64,000 nt of DNA from Rallus limicola (taxonomy: Eukaryota; Chordata; Aves; Gruiformes; Rallidae): assembly GCA_022605955.1 (NCBI GenBank), contig JAKCOZ010000220.1, positions 341,337 through 405,336 on the forward strand, written 5' to 3'. Shown here piece by piece: positions 35,401 to 48,960 of this stretch. Positions within the stretch are counted from its first letter, which is position 1. Each line of letters begins with the position of its first letter. The notes under the pieces were generated by a model. The model had not been told where the DNA came from. It did no database searches and worked only from the letters and a program-made list of their open reading frames with translations. Made by a program: the position numbers and the translations under genes.

Positions 35401-38400
35401 TGTCTGAAACCTCCTAACAGGACACACGAGCAGACCCTGTCACTTTGGCTCTCAGCCTTTTCCTTTGCCTGGAAAGAGGGAACATGCCTGGAACCTCCTA
35501 CGGTGCTTTTCTCGGCCCTAGCAGACTGCAGTTCAAAACATGCTAAACGTCCAGCAATAACTCCCAAAGTAAAGAAGCTAGGCCTGAAAGGCATAGCTTG
35601 TCTGAAACCTCCTAACAGGACACACGAGCAGACCCTGTCACTTTGGCTCTCAGCCTTTTCCTTTGCCTGGAAAGAGGGAACATGCCTGGAACCTCCTACG
35701 GTGCTTTTCTCGGCCCTAGCAGACTGCAGTTCAAAACATGCTAAACGTCCAGCAATAACTCCCAAAGTAAAGAAGCTAGGCCTGGAAGGCATAGCTTGTC
35801 TGAAACCTCCTAACAGGACACACGAGCAGACCCTGTCACTTTGGCTCTCAGCCTTTTCCTTTGCCTGGAAAGAGGGAACATGCCTGGAACCTCCTACAGT
35901 GCTTTTCTCGGCCCTAGCAGACTGCAGTTCAAAACATGCTAAACGTCCAGCAATAACTCCCAAAGTAAAGAAGCTAGGACTGAAAGGCATAGCTTGTCTG
36001 AAACCACCTAACAGGACACACGAGCAGACCCTGTCACTTTGGCTCTCAGCCTTTTCCTTTGCCTGGAAAGAGGGAACATGCCTGGAACCTCCTACAGTGC
36101 TTTTCTCGGCCCTAGCAGACTGCAGTTCAAAACATGCTAAACGTCCAGCAATAACTCCCAAAGTAAAGAAGCTAGGCCTGAAAGGCATAGCTTGTCTGAA
36201 ACCTCCTAACAGGACACCCGAGCAGACCCTGTAACTTTGGCTCTCAGCCTTTTCCTTTGCCTGGAAAGAGGGAACATGCCTGGAACCTCCTACGGTGCTT
36301 TTCTCGGCCCTAGCAGACTGCAGTTCAAAACATGCTAAACGTCCAGCAATAACTCCCAAAGTAAAGAAGCTAGGCCAGAAAGGCATAGCTTGTCTGAAAC
36401 CTCCTAACAGGACACACGAGCAGACCCTGTCACTTTGGCTCTCAGCCTTTTCCTTTGCCTGGAAAGAGGGAACATGCCTGGAACCTCCTACGGTGCTTTT
36501 CTCGGCCCTAGCAGACTGCAGTTCAAAACATGCTAAACGTCCAGCAATAACTCCCAAAGTAAAGAAGCTAGGCCTGAAAGGCATAGCTTGTCTGAAACCT
36601 CCTAACAGGACACACGAGCAGACCCTGTCACTTTGGCTCTCAGCCTTTTCCTTTGCCTGGAAAGAGTGAACATGCCTGGAACCTCCTACGGTGCTTTTCT
36701 CGGCCCTAGCAGACTGCCGTTCAAAACATGCTAAACGTCCAGCAATAACTCCCAAAGTAAAGAAGCTAGGCCTGAAAGGCATAGCTTGTCTGAAACCTCC
36801 TAACAGGACACACGAGCAGACCCTGTCACTTTGGCTCTCAGCCTTTTCCTTTGCCTGGAAAGAGGGAACATGCCTGGAACCTCCTACGGTGCTTTTCTCG
36901 GCCCTAGCAGACTGCAGTTCAAAACATGCTAAACGTCCAGCAATAACTCCCAAAGTAAAGAAGCGAGGCCTGAAAGGCATAGCTTGTCTGAAACCTCATC
37001 ACAGGACACACGAGCAGACCCTGTCACTTTGGCTCTCAGCCTTTTCGTTTGCCTGGAAAGAGGAAACATGCCTGGAACCTCCAACGGTGCTTTTCTTGGC
37101 CCTAGCAGACTGCAGTTCAAAACATGCTAAACGTCCAGCAATAACTCCCAAAGTAAAGAAGCTAGGCCTGAAAGGCATAGCTTGTCTGAAACCTCATCAC
37201 AGGACACACGAGCAGACCCTGTCACTTTGGCTTTCAGCCTTTTCCTTTGCCTGGAAAGAGGGAACATGCCTGGAACCTCCTACGGTGCTTTTCTCGGCCC
37301 TAGCAGACTGCCGTTCAAAACATGCTAAACGTCCAGCAATAACTCCCAAAGTAAAGAAGCTAGGCCTGAAAGGCATAGCTTGTCTGAAACCTCCTAACAG
37401 GACACACGAGCAGACCCTGTCACTTTGGCTCTCAGCCTTTTCCTTTGCCTGGAAAGAGGGAACATGCCTGGAACCTCCTACGGTGCTTTTCTTGGCCCTA
37501 GCAGACTGCAGTTCAAAACATGCTAAACGTCCAGCAATAACTCCCAAAGTAAAGAAGCTAGGCCTGAAAGGCATAGCTTGTCTGAAACCTCATCACAGGA
37601 CACACGAGCAGACCCTGTCACTTTGGCTCTCAGCCTTTTCCTTTGCCTGGAAAGAGGGAACATGCCTGGAACCTCCTACGGTGCTTTTCTCGGCCCTAGC
37701 AGACTGCCGTTCAAAACATGCTAAACGTCCAGCAATAACTCCCAAAGTAAAGAAGCTAGGCCTGAAAGGCATAGCTTGTCTGAAACCTCATCACAGGACA
37801 CACTAGCAGACCCTGTCACTTTGGCTCTCAGCCTTTTCCTTTGCCTGGAAAGAGGGAACATGCCTGGAACCTCCTACGGTGCTTTTCTCGGCCCTAGCAG
37901 ACTGCAGTTCAAAACATGCTAAACGTCCAGCAATAACTCCCAAAGTAAAGAAGCGAGGCATGAAAGGCATAGCTTGTCTGAAACCTCCTAACAGGACACA
38001 CGAGCAGACCCTGTCACTTTGGCCCTCAGCCTTTTCCTTTGCCTGGAAAGAGGGAACATGCCTGGAACCTCCTACGGTGCTTTTCTCGGCCCTAGCAGAC
38101 TGCAGTTCAAAACATGCTAAACGTCCAGCAATAACTCCCAAAGTAAAGAAGCTAGGCCTGAAAGGCATAGCTTGTCTGAAACCTCCTAACAGGACACACG
38201 AGCAGCCCCTGTCACTTTGGCTCTCAGCCTTTTCCTTTGCCTGGAAAGAGGGAACATGCCTGGAACCTCCTACAGTACTTTTCTCGGCCCTAGCAGACTG
38301 CAGTTCAAAACATGCTAAACGTCCAGCAATAACTCCCAAAGTAAAGAAGCTAGGCCTGAAAGGCATAGCTTGTCTGAAACCTCCTAACAGGACACACGAG

Positions 38401-39000
38401 CAGACCCTGTCACTTTGGCTCTCAGCCTTTTCCTTTGCCCCGAAAGAGGGAACATGCCTGGAACCTCCTACGGTGCTTTTCTCGGCCCTAGCAGACTGCA
38501 GTTCAAAACATGCTAAACGTCCAGCAATAACTCCCAAAGTAAAGAAGCTAGGCCTGAAAGGCATAGCTTGTCTGAAACCTCCTAACAGGACACACGAGCA
38601 GACCCTGTCACTTTGGCTCTCAGCCTTTTCCTTTGCCTGGAAAGAGGGAACATGCCTGGAACCTCCTACGGTGCTTTTCTCGGCCCTAGCAGACTGCAGT
38701 TCAAAACATGCTAAACGTCCAGCAATAACTCCCAAAGTAAAGAAGCTAGGCCTGAAAGGCATAGCTTGTCTGAAACCACCTAACAGGACACACGAGCAGA
38801 CCCTGTCACTTTGGCTCTCAGCCTTTTCCTTTGCCTGGAAAGAGGGAACATGCCTGGAACCTCCTACAGTGCTTTTCTCGGCCCTAGCAGACTGCAGTTC
38901 AAAACATGCTAAACGTCCAGCAATAACTCCCAAAGTAAAGAAGCTAGGCCTGAAAGGCATAGCTTGTCTGAAACCTCCTCACAGGACACCCGAGCAGACC
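32500..39000 (+). repeat. Array transitional domain between A and B
   Basis: Units here carry a mixture. The A-type GAGTGAACA variant ends here (32,511; 32,709; 34,491; 34,689; 36,669). New variants appear: TGCCGTTC (33,745; 34,339; 36,715; 37,309; 37,705), CATCACAGG (also seen earlier in A), GGCCAGAAAG (near 33,404 and 36,374), ACACCCGAG (from 33,245) and CTTGGCCC (37,094 and 37,491). Two single-unit breaks of the plus frame are private to this stretch: TGTAACTTT at 36,231 and CACTAGCAG at 37,801. The limits are approximate because variant composition changes over several units. Confidence 0.65.
36900..37580 (+). repeat. Transitional-type block repeated near 42,640-43,320
   Basis: CATCACAGG with GGCTTTCAG (37,195 and 42,937), TGCCGTTC (37,309 and 43,051), CTTGGCCC (37,491 and 43,233) and a further CATCACAGG (37,591 and 43,333) recur 5,742 bp (29 x 198) apart. 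Related units with GGCTTTCAG and TGCCGTTC also occur at about 57,985 and 59,965. One unit here is divergent (GAGGAAACA, CCAACGG, CTTGGCC near 37,060-37,100). Confidence 0.75.
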
Positions 39001-40139
39001 CTGTCACTTTGGCTCTCAGCCTTTTCCTTTGCCTGGAAAGAGGGAACATGCCTGGAACCTCCTACGGTGCTTTTCTCGGCCCTAGCAGACTGCAGTTCAA
39101 AACATGCTAAACGTCCAGCAATAACTCCCAAAGTAAAGAAGCTAGGCCTGAAAGGAATAGCTTGTCTGAAACCTCCTAACAGGACACACGAGCAGCCCCT
39201 GTCACTTTGGTTCTCAGCCTTTTCCTTTGCCTGGAAAGAGGGAACATGCCTGGAACCTCCTACGGTGCTTTTCTCGGCCCTAGCAGACTGCAGTTCAAAA
39301 CATGCTAAACGTCCAGCAATAACTCCCAAAGTAAAGAAGCTAGGCCTGAAAGGCATAGCTTGTCTGAAACCTCCTAACAGGACACACAAGCAGACCCTGT
39401 CACTTTGGCTCTCAGCCTTTTCCTTTGCCTGGAAAGAGGGAACATGCCTGGAACCTCCTACGGTGCTTTTCTCGGCCCTAGCAGACTGCAATTCAAAACA
39501 TGCTAAACGTCCAGCAATAACTCCCAAAGTAAAGAAGCTAGGCCTGAAAGGCATAGCTTGTCTGAAACCTCCTAACAGGACACACGAGCAAACCCTTTCA
39601 CTTTGGCTCTCAGCTTTTTCCTTTGCTTGGAAAGAGGGAACATGCCTGGAACCTCCTACGGTGCTTTTCTCGGCCCTAGCAGACTGCAGCTCAAAACATG
39701 CTAAACGTCCAGCAATAACTCCCAAAGTAAAGAAGCTAGGCCTGAAAGGCATAGCTTGTCTGAAACCTCCTAACAGGACACACGAGCAGACCCTGTCACT
39801 TTGGCTCTCAGCCTTTTCCTTTGCCTGGAAAGAGGGAACATGCCTGGAACCTCCTACGGTGCTTTTCTCGTCCCTAGCAGACTGCAGTTCAAAACATGCT
39901 AAACGTCCAGCAATAACTCCCAAAGTAAAGAAGCTAGGCCTGAAAGGCATAGCTTGTCTGAAACCTCCTAACAGGACACCCGAGCAGACCCTGTCACTTT
40001 GGCTCTCAGCTTTTTCCTTTGCTTGGAAAGAGGGAACATGCCTGGAACCTCCTACGGTGCTTTTCTCGGCCCTAGCAGACTGCAGCTCAAAACATGCTAA
40101 ACGTCCAGCAATAACTCCCAAAGTAAAGAAGCTAGGCCT

Positions 40140-42480
40140 GAAAGGCATAGCTTGTCTGAAACCTCCTAACAGGACACACGAGCAGCCCCTGTCACTTTGG
40201 CTCTCAGCCTTTTCCTTTGCCTGGAAAGAGGGAACATGCCTGGAACCTCCTACGGTGCTTTTCTCGGCACTAGCAGACTGCAATTCAAAACATGCTAAAC
40301 GTCCAGCAATAACTCCCAAAGTAAAGAAGCTAGGCCTGAAAGGCATAGCTTGTCTGAAACCTCCTAACATGACACACGAGCAGCCCCTGTCACTTTGGTT
40401 CTCAGCCTTTTCCTTTGCCTGGAAAGAGGGAACATGCCTGGAACCTCCTACGGTGCTTTTCTCGGCACTAGCAGACTGCAGTTATAAACATGCTAAACGT
40501 CCAGCAATAACTCCCAAAGTAAAGAAGCTAGGCCTGAAAGGCATAGCTTGTCTGAAACCTCCTAACATGACACACGAGCAGCCCCTGTCACTTTGGTTCT
40601 CAGCCTTTTCCTTAGCCTGGAAAGAGGGAACATGCCTGGAACCTCCTACGGTGCTTTTCTCGGCCCTAGCAGACTGCAGTTCAAAACATGCTAAACGTCC
40701 AGCAATAACTCCCAAAGTAAAGAAGCTAGGCCTGAAAGGCATAGCTTGTCTGAAACCTCCTAACAGGACACACGAGCAGATCCTGTCACTTTGGCTCTCA
40801 GCCTTTTCCTTTGCCTGGAAAGAGGGAACATGCCTGGAACCTCCTACGGTGCTTTTCTCGGCCCTAGCAGACTGCAGTTCAAAACATGCTAAACGTCCAG
40901 CAATAACTCCCAAAGTAAAGAAGCTAGGCCTGAAAGGCATAGCTTGTCTGAAACCTCCTAACAGGACACACAAGCAGACCCTGTCACTTTGGCTCTCAGC
41001 CTTTTCCTTTGCCTGGAAAGAGGGAACATGCCTGGAACCTCCTACGGTGCTTTTCTCGGCCCTAGCAGACTGCAATTCAAAACATGCTAAACGTCCAGCA
41101 ATAACTCCCAAAGTAAAGAAGCTAGGCCTGAAAGGCATAGCTTGTCTGAAACCTCCTAACAGGACACACGAGCAAACCCTTTCACTTTGGCTCTCAGCTT
41201 TTTCCTTTGCTTGGAAAGAGGGAACATGCCTGGAACCTCCTACGGTGCTTTTCTCGGCCCTAGCAGACTGCAGCTCAAAACATGCTAAACGTCCAGCAAT
41301 AACTCCCAAAGTAAAGAAGCTAGGCCTGAAAGGCATAGCTTGTCTGAAACCTCCTAACAGGACACCCGAGCAGACCCTGTCACTTTGGCTCTCAGCCTTT
41401 TCCTTTGCCTGGAAAGAGGGAACATGCCTGGAACCTCCTACGGTGCTTTTCTCGTCCCTAGCAGACTGCAGTTCAAAACATGCTAAACGTCCAGCAATAA
41501 CTCCCAAAGTAAAGAAGCTAGGCCTGAAAGGCATAGCTTGTCTGAAACCTCCTAACAGGACACCCGAGCAGACCCTGTCACTTTGGCTCTCAGCCTTTTC
41601 CTTTGCCTGGAAAGAGGGAACATGCCTGGAACCTCCTACGGTGCTTTTCTCGGCCCTAGCAGACTGCAGTTCAAAACATGCTAAACGTCCAGCAATAACT
41701 CCCAAAGTAAAGAAGCTAGGCCTGAAAGGCATAGCTTGTCTGAAACCTCCTAACAGGACACATGAGCAGCACCTGTCACTTTGGCTCTCAGCCTTTTCCT
41801 TTGCCTGGAAAGAGGGAACATGCCTGGAACCTCCTACGGTGCTTTTCTCGGCCCTAGCAGACTGCAGTTCAAAACATGCTAAATGTCCAGCAATAACTCC
41901 GAAAGTAAAGAAGCTAGGCCTGAAAGGCATAGCTTGTCTGAAACCTCCTAACAGGACACACAAGCAGACCCTGTCACTTTGGCTCTCAGCCTTTTCCTTT
42001 GCCTGGAAAGAGGGAACATGCCTGGAACCTCCTACGGTGCTTTTCTCGGCCCTAGCAGACTGCAGTTCAAAACATGCTAAACGTCCAGCAATAACTCCCA
42101 AAGTAAAGAAGCTAGGCCTGAAAGGCATAGCTTGTCTGAAACCTCCTAACAGGACACACGAGCAAACCCTGTCACTTTGGCTCTCAGCTTTTTCCTTTGC
42201 TTGGAAAGAGGGAACATGCCTGGAACCTCCTACGGTGCTTTTCTCGGCCCTAGCAGACTGCAGCTCAAAACATGCTAAACGTCCAGCAATAACTCCCAAA
42301 GTAAAGAAGCTAGGCCTGAAAGGCATAGCTTGTCTGAAACCTCCTAACAGGACACACGAGCAGCCCCTGTCACTTTGGCTCTCAGCCTTTTCGTTTGCCT
42401 GGAAAGAGGGAACATGCCTGGAACCTCCTACGGTGCTTTTCTCGGCCCTAGCAGACTGCAGTTCAAAACATGCTAAACGT
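40140..42480 (+). repeat. Domain B block, left copy of 44,500-46,640
   Basis: CGGCACTAGC with TGCAATTC, TAACATGAC, CAGTTATAAAC (40,482 and 44,836), CTTAGCCTGG, CAGATCCTG, ACACAAGCAG and GCTTGG follow in the same order 4,356 bp downstream (22 x 198). After about 41,300 the offset becomes 4,158 bp (21 x 198), as shown by CTCGTCCC at 41,451 and 45,609. One unit present here is therefore missing from the right copy. Confidence 0.8.
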
Positions 42481-44499
42481 CCAGCAATAACTCCCAAAGT
42501 AAAGAAGCTAGGCCTGAAAGGCATAGCTTGTCTGAAACCTCCTAACAGGACACCCGAGCAGCCCCTGTCACTTTGGCTCTCAGCCTTTTCCTTTGCCTGG
42601 AAAGAGGGAACATGCCTGGAACCTCCTACGGTGCTTTTCTCGGCCCTAGCAGACTGCAGTTCAAAACATGCTAAACGTCCAGCAATAACTCCCAAAGTAA
42701 AGAAGCTAGGCCTGAAAGGCATAGCTTGTCTGAAACCTCCTAACAGGACACATGAGCAGCACCTGTCACTTTGGCTCTCAGCCTTTTCCTTTGCCTGGAA
42801 AGAGGGAACATGCCTGGAACCTCCTACAGTGCTTTTCTCGGCCCTAGCAGACTGCAGTTCAAAACATGCTAAACGTCCAGCAATAACTCCCAAAGTAAAG
42901 AAGCTAGGCCTGAAAGGCATAGCTTGTCTGAAACCTCATCACAGGACACACGAGCAGACCCTGTCACTTTGGCTTTCAGCCTTTTCCTTTGCCTGGAAAG
43001 AGGGAACATGCCTGGAACCTCCTACGGTGCTTTTCTCGGCCCTAGCAGACTGCCGTTCAAAACATGCTAAACGTCCAGCAATAACTCCCAAAGTAAAGAA
43101 GCTAGGCCTGAAAGGCATAGCTTGTCTGAAACTTCCTAACAGGACACACGAGCAGACCCTGTCACTTTGGCTCTCAGCCTTTTCCTTTGCCTGGAAAGAG
43201 GGAACATGCCTGGAACCTCCTACGGTGCTTTTCTTGGCCCTAGCAGACTGCAGTTCAAAACATGCTAAACGTCCAGCAATAACTCCCAAAGTAAAGAAGC
43301 TAGGCCTGAAAGGCATAGCTTGTCTGAAACCTCATCACAGGACACACGAGCAGACCCTGTCACTTTGGCTCTCAGCCTTTTCCTTTGCCTGGAAAGAGGG
43401 AACATGCCTGGAACCTCCTACGGTGCTTTTCTCGGCCCTAGCAGACTGCCGTTCAAAACATGCTAAACGTCCAGCAATAACTCCCAAAGTAAAGAAGCTA
43501 GGCCTGAAAGGCATAGCTTGTCTGAAACCTCATCACAGGACACACGAGCAGACCCTGTCACTTTGGCTCTCAGCCTTTTCCTTTGCCTGGAAAGAGGGAA
43601 CATGCCTGGAACCTCCTACGGTGCTTTTCTCGGCCCTAGCAGACTGCAGTTCAAAACATGCTAAACGTCCAGCAATAACTCCCAAAGTAAAGAAGCGAGG
43701 CATGAAAGGCATAGCTTGTCTGAAACCTCATCACAGGACACACGAGCAGACCCTGTCACTTTGGCTCTCAGCCTTTTCCTTTGCCTGGAAAGAGGGAACA
43801 TGCCTGGAACCTCCTACGGTGCTTTTCTCGGCCCTAGCAGACTGCAGTTCAAAACATGCTAAACGTCCAGCAATAACTCCCAAAGTAAAGAAGCTAGGCC
43901 TGAAAGGCATAGCTTGTCTGAAACCTCCTAACAGGACACACGAGCAGACCCTGTCACTTTGGCTCTCAGCCTTTTCCTTTGCCCCGAAATAGGGAACATG
44001 CCTGGAACCTCCTACGGTGCTTTTCTCGGCCCTAGCAGACTGCAGTTCAAAACATGCTAAACGTCCAGCAATAACTCCCAAAGTAAAGAAGCTAGGCCTG
44101 AAAGGCATAGCTTGTCTGAAACCTCCTAACAGGACACACGAGCAGACCCTGTCACTTTGGCTCTCAGCCTTTTCCTTTGCCTGGAAAGAGGGAACATGCC
44201 TGGAACCTCCTACGGTGCTTTTCTCGGCCCTAGCAGACTGCAGTTCAAAACATGCTAAACGTCCAGCAATAACTCCCAAAGTAAAGAAGCTAGGCCTGAA
44301 AGGCATAGCTTGTCTGAAACCTCCTAACAGGACACACGAGCAGACCCTGTCACTTTGGCTCTCAGCCTTTTCCTTTGCCTGGAAAGAGGGAACATGCCTG
44401 GAACCTCCTACGGTGCTTTTCTCGGCCCTAGCAGACTGCAGTTCAAAACATGCTAAACGTCCAGCAATAACTCCCAAAGTAAAGAAGCTAGGCCTGAAA

Positions 44500-46640
44500 G
44501 GCATAGCTTGTCTGAAACCTCCTAACAGGACACACGAGCAGCCCCTGTCACTTTGGCTCTCAGCCTTTTCCTTTGCCTGGAAAGAGGGAACATGCCTGGA
44601 ACCTCCTACGGTGCTTTTCTCGGCACTAGCAGACTGCAATTCAAAACATGCTAAACGTCCAGCAATAACTCCCAAAGTAAAGAAGCTAGGCCTGAAAGGC
44701 ATAGCTTGTCTGAAACCTCCTAACATGACACACGAGCAGCCCCTGTCACTTTGGTTCTCAGCCTTTTCCTTTGCCTGGAAAGAGGGAACATGCCTGGAAC
44801 CTCCTACGGTGCTTTTCTCGGCACTAGCAGACTGCAGTTATAAACATGCTAAACGTCCAGCAATAACTCCCAAAGTAAAGAAGCTAGGCCTGAAAGGCAT
44901 AGCTTGTCTGAAACCTCCTAACATGACACACGAGCAGCCCCTGTCACTTTGGTTCTCATCCTTTTCCTTAGCCTGGAAAGAGGGAACATGCCTGGAACCT
45001 CCTACGGTGCTTTTCTCGGCCCTAGCAGACTGCAGTTCAAAACATGCTAAACGTCCAGCAATAACTCCCAAAGTAAAGAAGCTAGGCCTGAAAGGCATAG
45101 CTTGTCTGAAACCTCCTAACAGGACACACGAGCAGATCCTGTCACTTTGGCTCTCAGCCTTTTCCTTTGCCTGGAAAGAGGGAACATGCCTGGAACCTCC
45201 TACGGTGCTTTTCTCGGCCCTAGCAGACTGCAGTTCAAAACATGCTAAACGTCCAGCAATAACTCCCAAAGTAAAGAAGCTAGGCCTGAAAGGCATAGCT
45301 TGTCTGAAACCTCCTAACAGGACACACAAGCAGACCCTGTCACTTTGGCTCTCAGCCTTTTCCTTTGCCTGGAAAGAGGGAACATGCCTGGAACCTCCTA
45401 CGGTGCTTTTCTCGGCCCTAGCAGACTGCAATTCAAAACATGCTAAACGTCCAGCAATAACTCCCAAAGTAAAGAAGCTAGGCCTGAAAGGCATAGCTTG
45501 TCTGAAACCTCCTAACAGGACACACGAGCAAACCCTTTCACTTTGGCTCTCAGCTTTTTCCTTTGCTTGGAAAGAGGGAACATGCCTGGAACCTCCTACG
45601 GTGCTTTTCTCGTCCCTAGCAGACTGCAGTTCAAAACATGCTAAACGTCCAGCAATAACTCCCAAAGTAAAGAAGCTAGGCCTGAAAGGCATAGCTTGTC
45701 TGAAACCTCCTAACAGGACACCCGAGCAGACCCTGTCACTTTGGCTCTCAGCCTTTTCCTTTGCCTGGAAAGAGGGAACATGCCTGGAACCTCCTACGGT
45801 GCTTTTCTCGGCCCTAGCAGACTGCAGTTCAAAACATGCTAAACGTCCAGCAATAACTCCCAAAGTAAAGAAGCTAGGCCTGAAAGGCATAGCTTGTCTG
45901 AAACCTCCTAACAGGACACATGAGCAGCACCTGTCACTTTGGCTCTCAGCCTTTTCCTTTGCCTGGAAAGAGGGAACATGCCTGGAACCTCCTACGGTGC
46001 TTTTCTCGGCCCTAGCAGACTGCAGTTCAAAACATGCTAAATGTCCAGCAATAACTCCGAAAGTAAAGAAGCTAGGCCTGAAAGGCATAGCTTGTCTGAA
46101 ACCTCCTAACAGGACACACAAGCAAACCCTGTCACTTTGGCTCTCAGCCTTTTCCTTTGCCTGGAAAGAGGGAACATGCCTGGAACCTCCTACGGTGCTT
46201 TTCTCGGCCCTAGCAGACTGCAGTTCAAAACATGCTAAACGTCCAGCAATAACTCCCAAAGTAAAGAAGCTAGGCCTGAAAGGCATAGCTTGTCTGAAAC
46301 CTCCTAACAGGACACACGAGCAAACCCTGTCACTTTGGCTCTCAGCTTTTTCCTTTGCTTGGAAAGAGGGAACATGCCTGGAACCTCCTACGGTGCTTTT
46401 CTCGGCCCTAGCAGACTGCAGCTCAAAACATGCTAAACGTCCAGCAATAACTCCCAAAGTAAAGAAGCTAGGCCTGAAAGGCATAGCTTGTCTGAAACCT
46501 CCTAACAGGACACACGAGCAGCCCCTGTCACTTTGGCTCTCAGCCTTTTCGTTTGCCTGGAAAGAGGGAACATGCCTGGAACCTCCTACGGTGCTTTTCT
46601 CGGCCCTAGCAGACTGCAGTTCAAAACATGCTAAACGTCC
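44500..46640 (+). repeat. Domain B block, right copy with one unit lost
   Basis: Partner of 40,140-42,480. A unit carrying CAGCTCAAAAC with CACCCGAGCAG, present near 41,250-41,450 in the left copy, is skipped. The change of offset from 22 to 21 units without loss of phase is what unequal exchange in register would produce. This copy also gains CTCATCCTTTTCC near 44,957. Confidence 0.78.
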
Positions 46641-48960
46641 AGCAATAACTCCCAAAGTAAAGAAGCTAGGCCTGAAAGGCATAGCTTGTCTGAAACCTCC
46701 TAACAGGACACACGAGCAGACCCTGTCACTTTGGCTCTCAGCCTTTTCCTTTGCCTGGAAAGAGGGAACATGCCTGGAACCTCCTACGGTGCTTTTCTCG
46801 GCCCTAGCAGACTGCAGTTCAAAACATGCTAAACGTCCAGCAATAACTCCCAAAGTAAAGAAGCTAGGCCTGAAAGGCATAGCTTGTCTGAAACCTCCTA
46901 ACAGGACACATGAGCAGCACCTGTCACTTTGGCTCTCAGCCTTTTCCTTTGCCTGGAAAGAGGGAACATGCCTGGAACCTCCTACGGTGCTTTTCTCGGC
47001 CCTAGCAGACTGCAGTTCAAAACATGCTAAACGTCCAGCAATAACTCCCAAAGTAAAGAAGCTAGGCCTGAAAGGCATAGCTTGTCTGAAACCTCCTAAC
47101 AGGACACACGAGCAGACCCTGTCACTTTGGCTCTCAGCCTTTTCCTTTGCCTGGAAAGAGGGAACATGCCTGGAACCTCCTACGGTGCTTTTCTCGGCCC
47201 TAGCAGACTGCAGTTCAAAACATGCTAAACGTCCAGCAATAACTCCCAAAGTAAAGAAGCTAGGCCTGAAAGGCACAGCTTGTCTGAAACCTTCTAACAG
47301 GACACACGAGCAGCCCCTGTCACTTTGGCTCTCAGCCTTTTCCTTTGCCTGGAAAGAGGGAACATGCCTGGAACCTCCTACGGTGCTTTTCTCGGGCCTA
47401 GCAGACTGCAGTTCAAAACATGCTAAATGTCCAGCAATAACTCCCAAAGTAAAGAAGCTAGGCCTGAAAGGCATAGCTTGTCTGAAACCTCCTAACAGGA
47501 CACACGAGCAGACCCTGTCACTTTGGCTCTCAGCCTTTTCCTTTGCCTGGAAAGAGGGAACATGCCTGGAACCTCCTACGGTGCTTTTCTCGGCCCTAGC
47601 AGACTGCAGCTCAAAACATGCTAAACGTCCAGCAATAACTCCCAAAGTAAAGAAGCTAGGCCTGAAAGGCATAGCTTGTCTGAAACCTCCTAACAGGACA
47701 CACGAGCAGACCCTGTCACTTTGGCTCTCAGCCTTTTCCTTTGCCTGGAAAGAGGGAACATGCCTGGAACCTCCTACGGTGCTTTTCTCGGCCCTAGCAG
47801 ACTGCAGCTCAAAACATGCTAAACGTCCAGCAATAACTCCCAAAGTAAAGAAGCTAGGCCTGAAAGGCATAGCTTGTCTGAAACCTCCTAACAGGACACA
47901 CGAGCAGCCCCTGTCACTTTGGCTCTCAGCCTTTTCGTTTGCCTGGAAAGAGGGAACATGCCTGGAACCTCCTACGGTGCTTTTCTCGGCCCTAGCAGAC
48001 TGCAGTTCAAAACATGCTAAACGTCCAGCAATAACTCCCAAAGTAAAGAAGCTAGGCCTGAAAGGCATAGCTTGTCTGAAACCTCCTAACAGGACACACG
48101 AGCAGACCCTGTCACTTTGGCTCTCAGCCTTTTCCTTTGCCTGGAAAGAGGGAACATGCCTGGAACCTCCTACGGTGCTTTTCTCGGCCCTAGCAGACTG
48201 CAGTTCAAAACATGCTAAACGTCCAGCAATAACTCCCAAAGTAAAGAAGCTAGGCCTGAAAGGCATAGCTTGTCTGAAACCTCCTAACAGGACACATGAG
48301 CAGCACCTGTCACTTTGGCTCTCAGCCTTTTCCTTTGCCTGGAAAGAGGGAACATGCCTGGAACCTCCTACGGTGCTTTTCTCGGCCCTAGCAGACTGCA
48401 GTTCAAAACATGCTAAACGTCCAGCAATAACTCCCAAAGTAAAGAAGCTAGGCCTGAAAGGCATAGCTTGTCTGAAACCTCCTAACAGGACACACGAGCA
48501 GACCCTGTCACTTTGGCTCTCAGCCTTTTCCTTTGCCTGGAAAGAGGGAACATGCCTGGAACCTCCTACGGTGCTTTTCTCGGCCCTAGCAGACTGCAGT
48601 TCAAAACATGCTAAACGTCCAGCAATAACTCCCAAAGTAAAGAAGCTAGGCCTGAAAGGCACAGCTTGTCTGAAACCTTCTAACAGGACACACGAGCAGC
48701 CCCTGTCACTTTGGCTCTCAGCCTTTTCCTTTGCCTGGAAAGAGGGAACATGCCTGGAACCTCCTACGGTGCTTTTCTCGGGCCTAGCAGACTGCAGTTC
48801 AAAACATGCTAAATGTCCAGCAATAACTCCCAAAGTAAAGAAGCTAGGCCTGAAAGGCATAGCTTGTCTGAAACCTCCTAACAGGACACACGAGCAGACC
48901 CTGTCACTTTGGCTCTCAGCCTTTTCCTTTGCCTGGAAAGAGGGAACATGCCTGGAACCT
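46420..48960 (+). repeat. Tandem 7-unit (1,386-bp) higher-order repeat, two copies
   Basis: CAGCTCAAAAC, CTTTTCGTTTG (46,545 and 47,931), GAGCAGCACC, GGCACAGC (47,273 and 48,659), CCTTCTAAC, CTCGGGCC and AAATGTCC recur in order at 1,386 bp (7 x 198). GGCACAGC, CCTTCTAAC and CTCGGGCC occur in the window only in these two places, so the duplication is probably recent. Confidence 0.85.

Noticed and set aside
20021..43990. GCCCCGAAAG units as a separate family or regulatory site
   Set aside because: Six units (20,021; 26,555; 29,525; 31,703; 38,435; 43,979) carry this two-base change, and all spacings are multiples of 198. They are copies of one variant spread by duplication.
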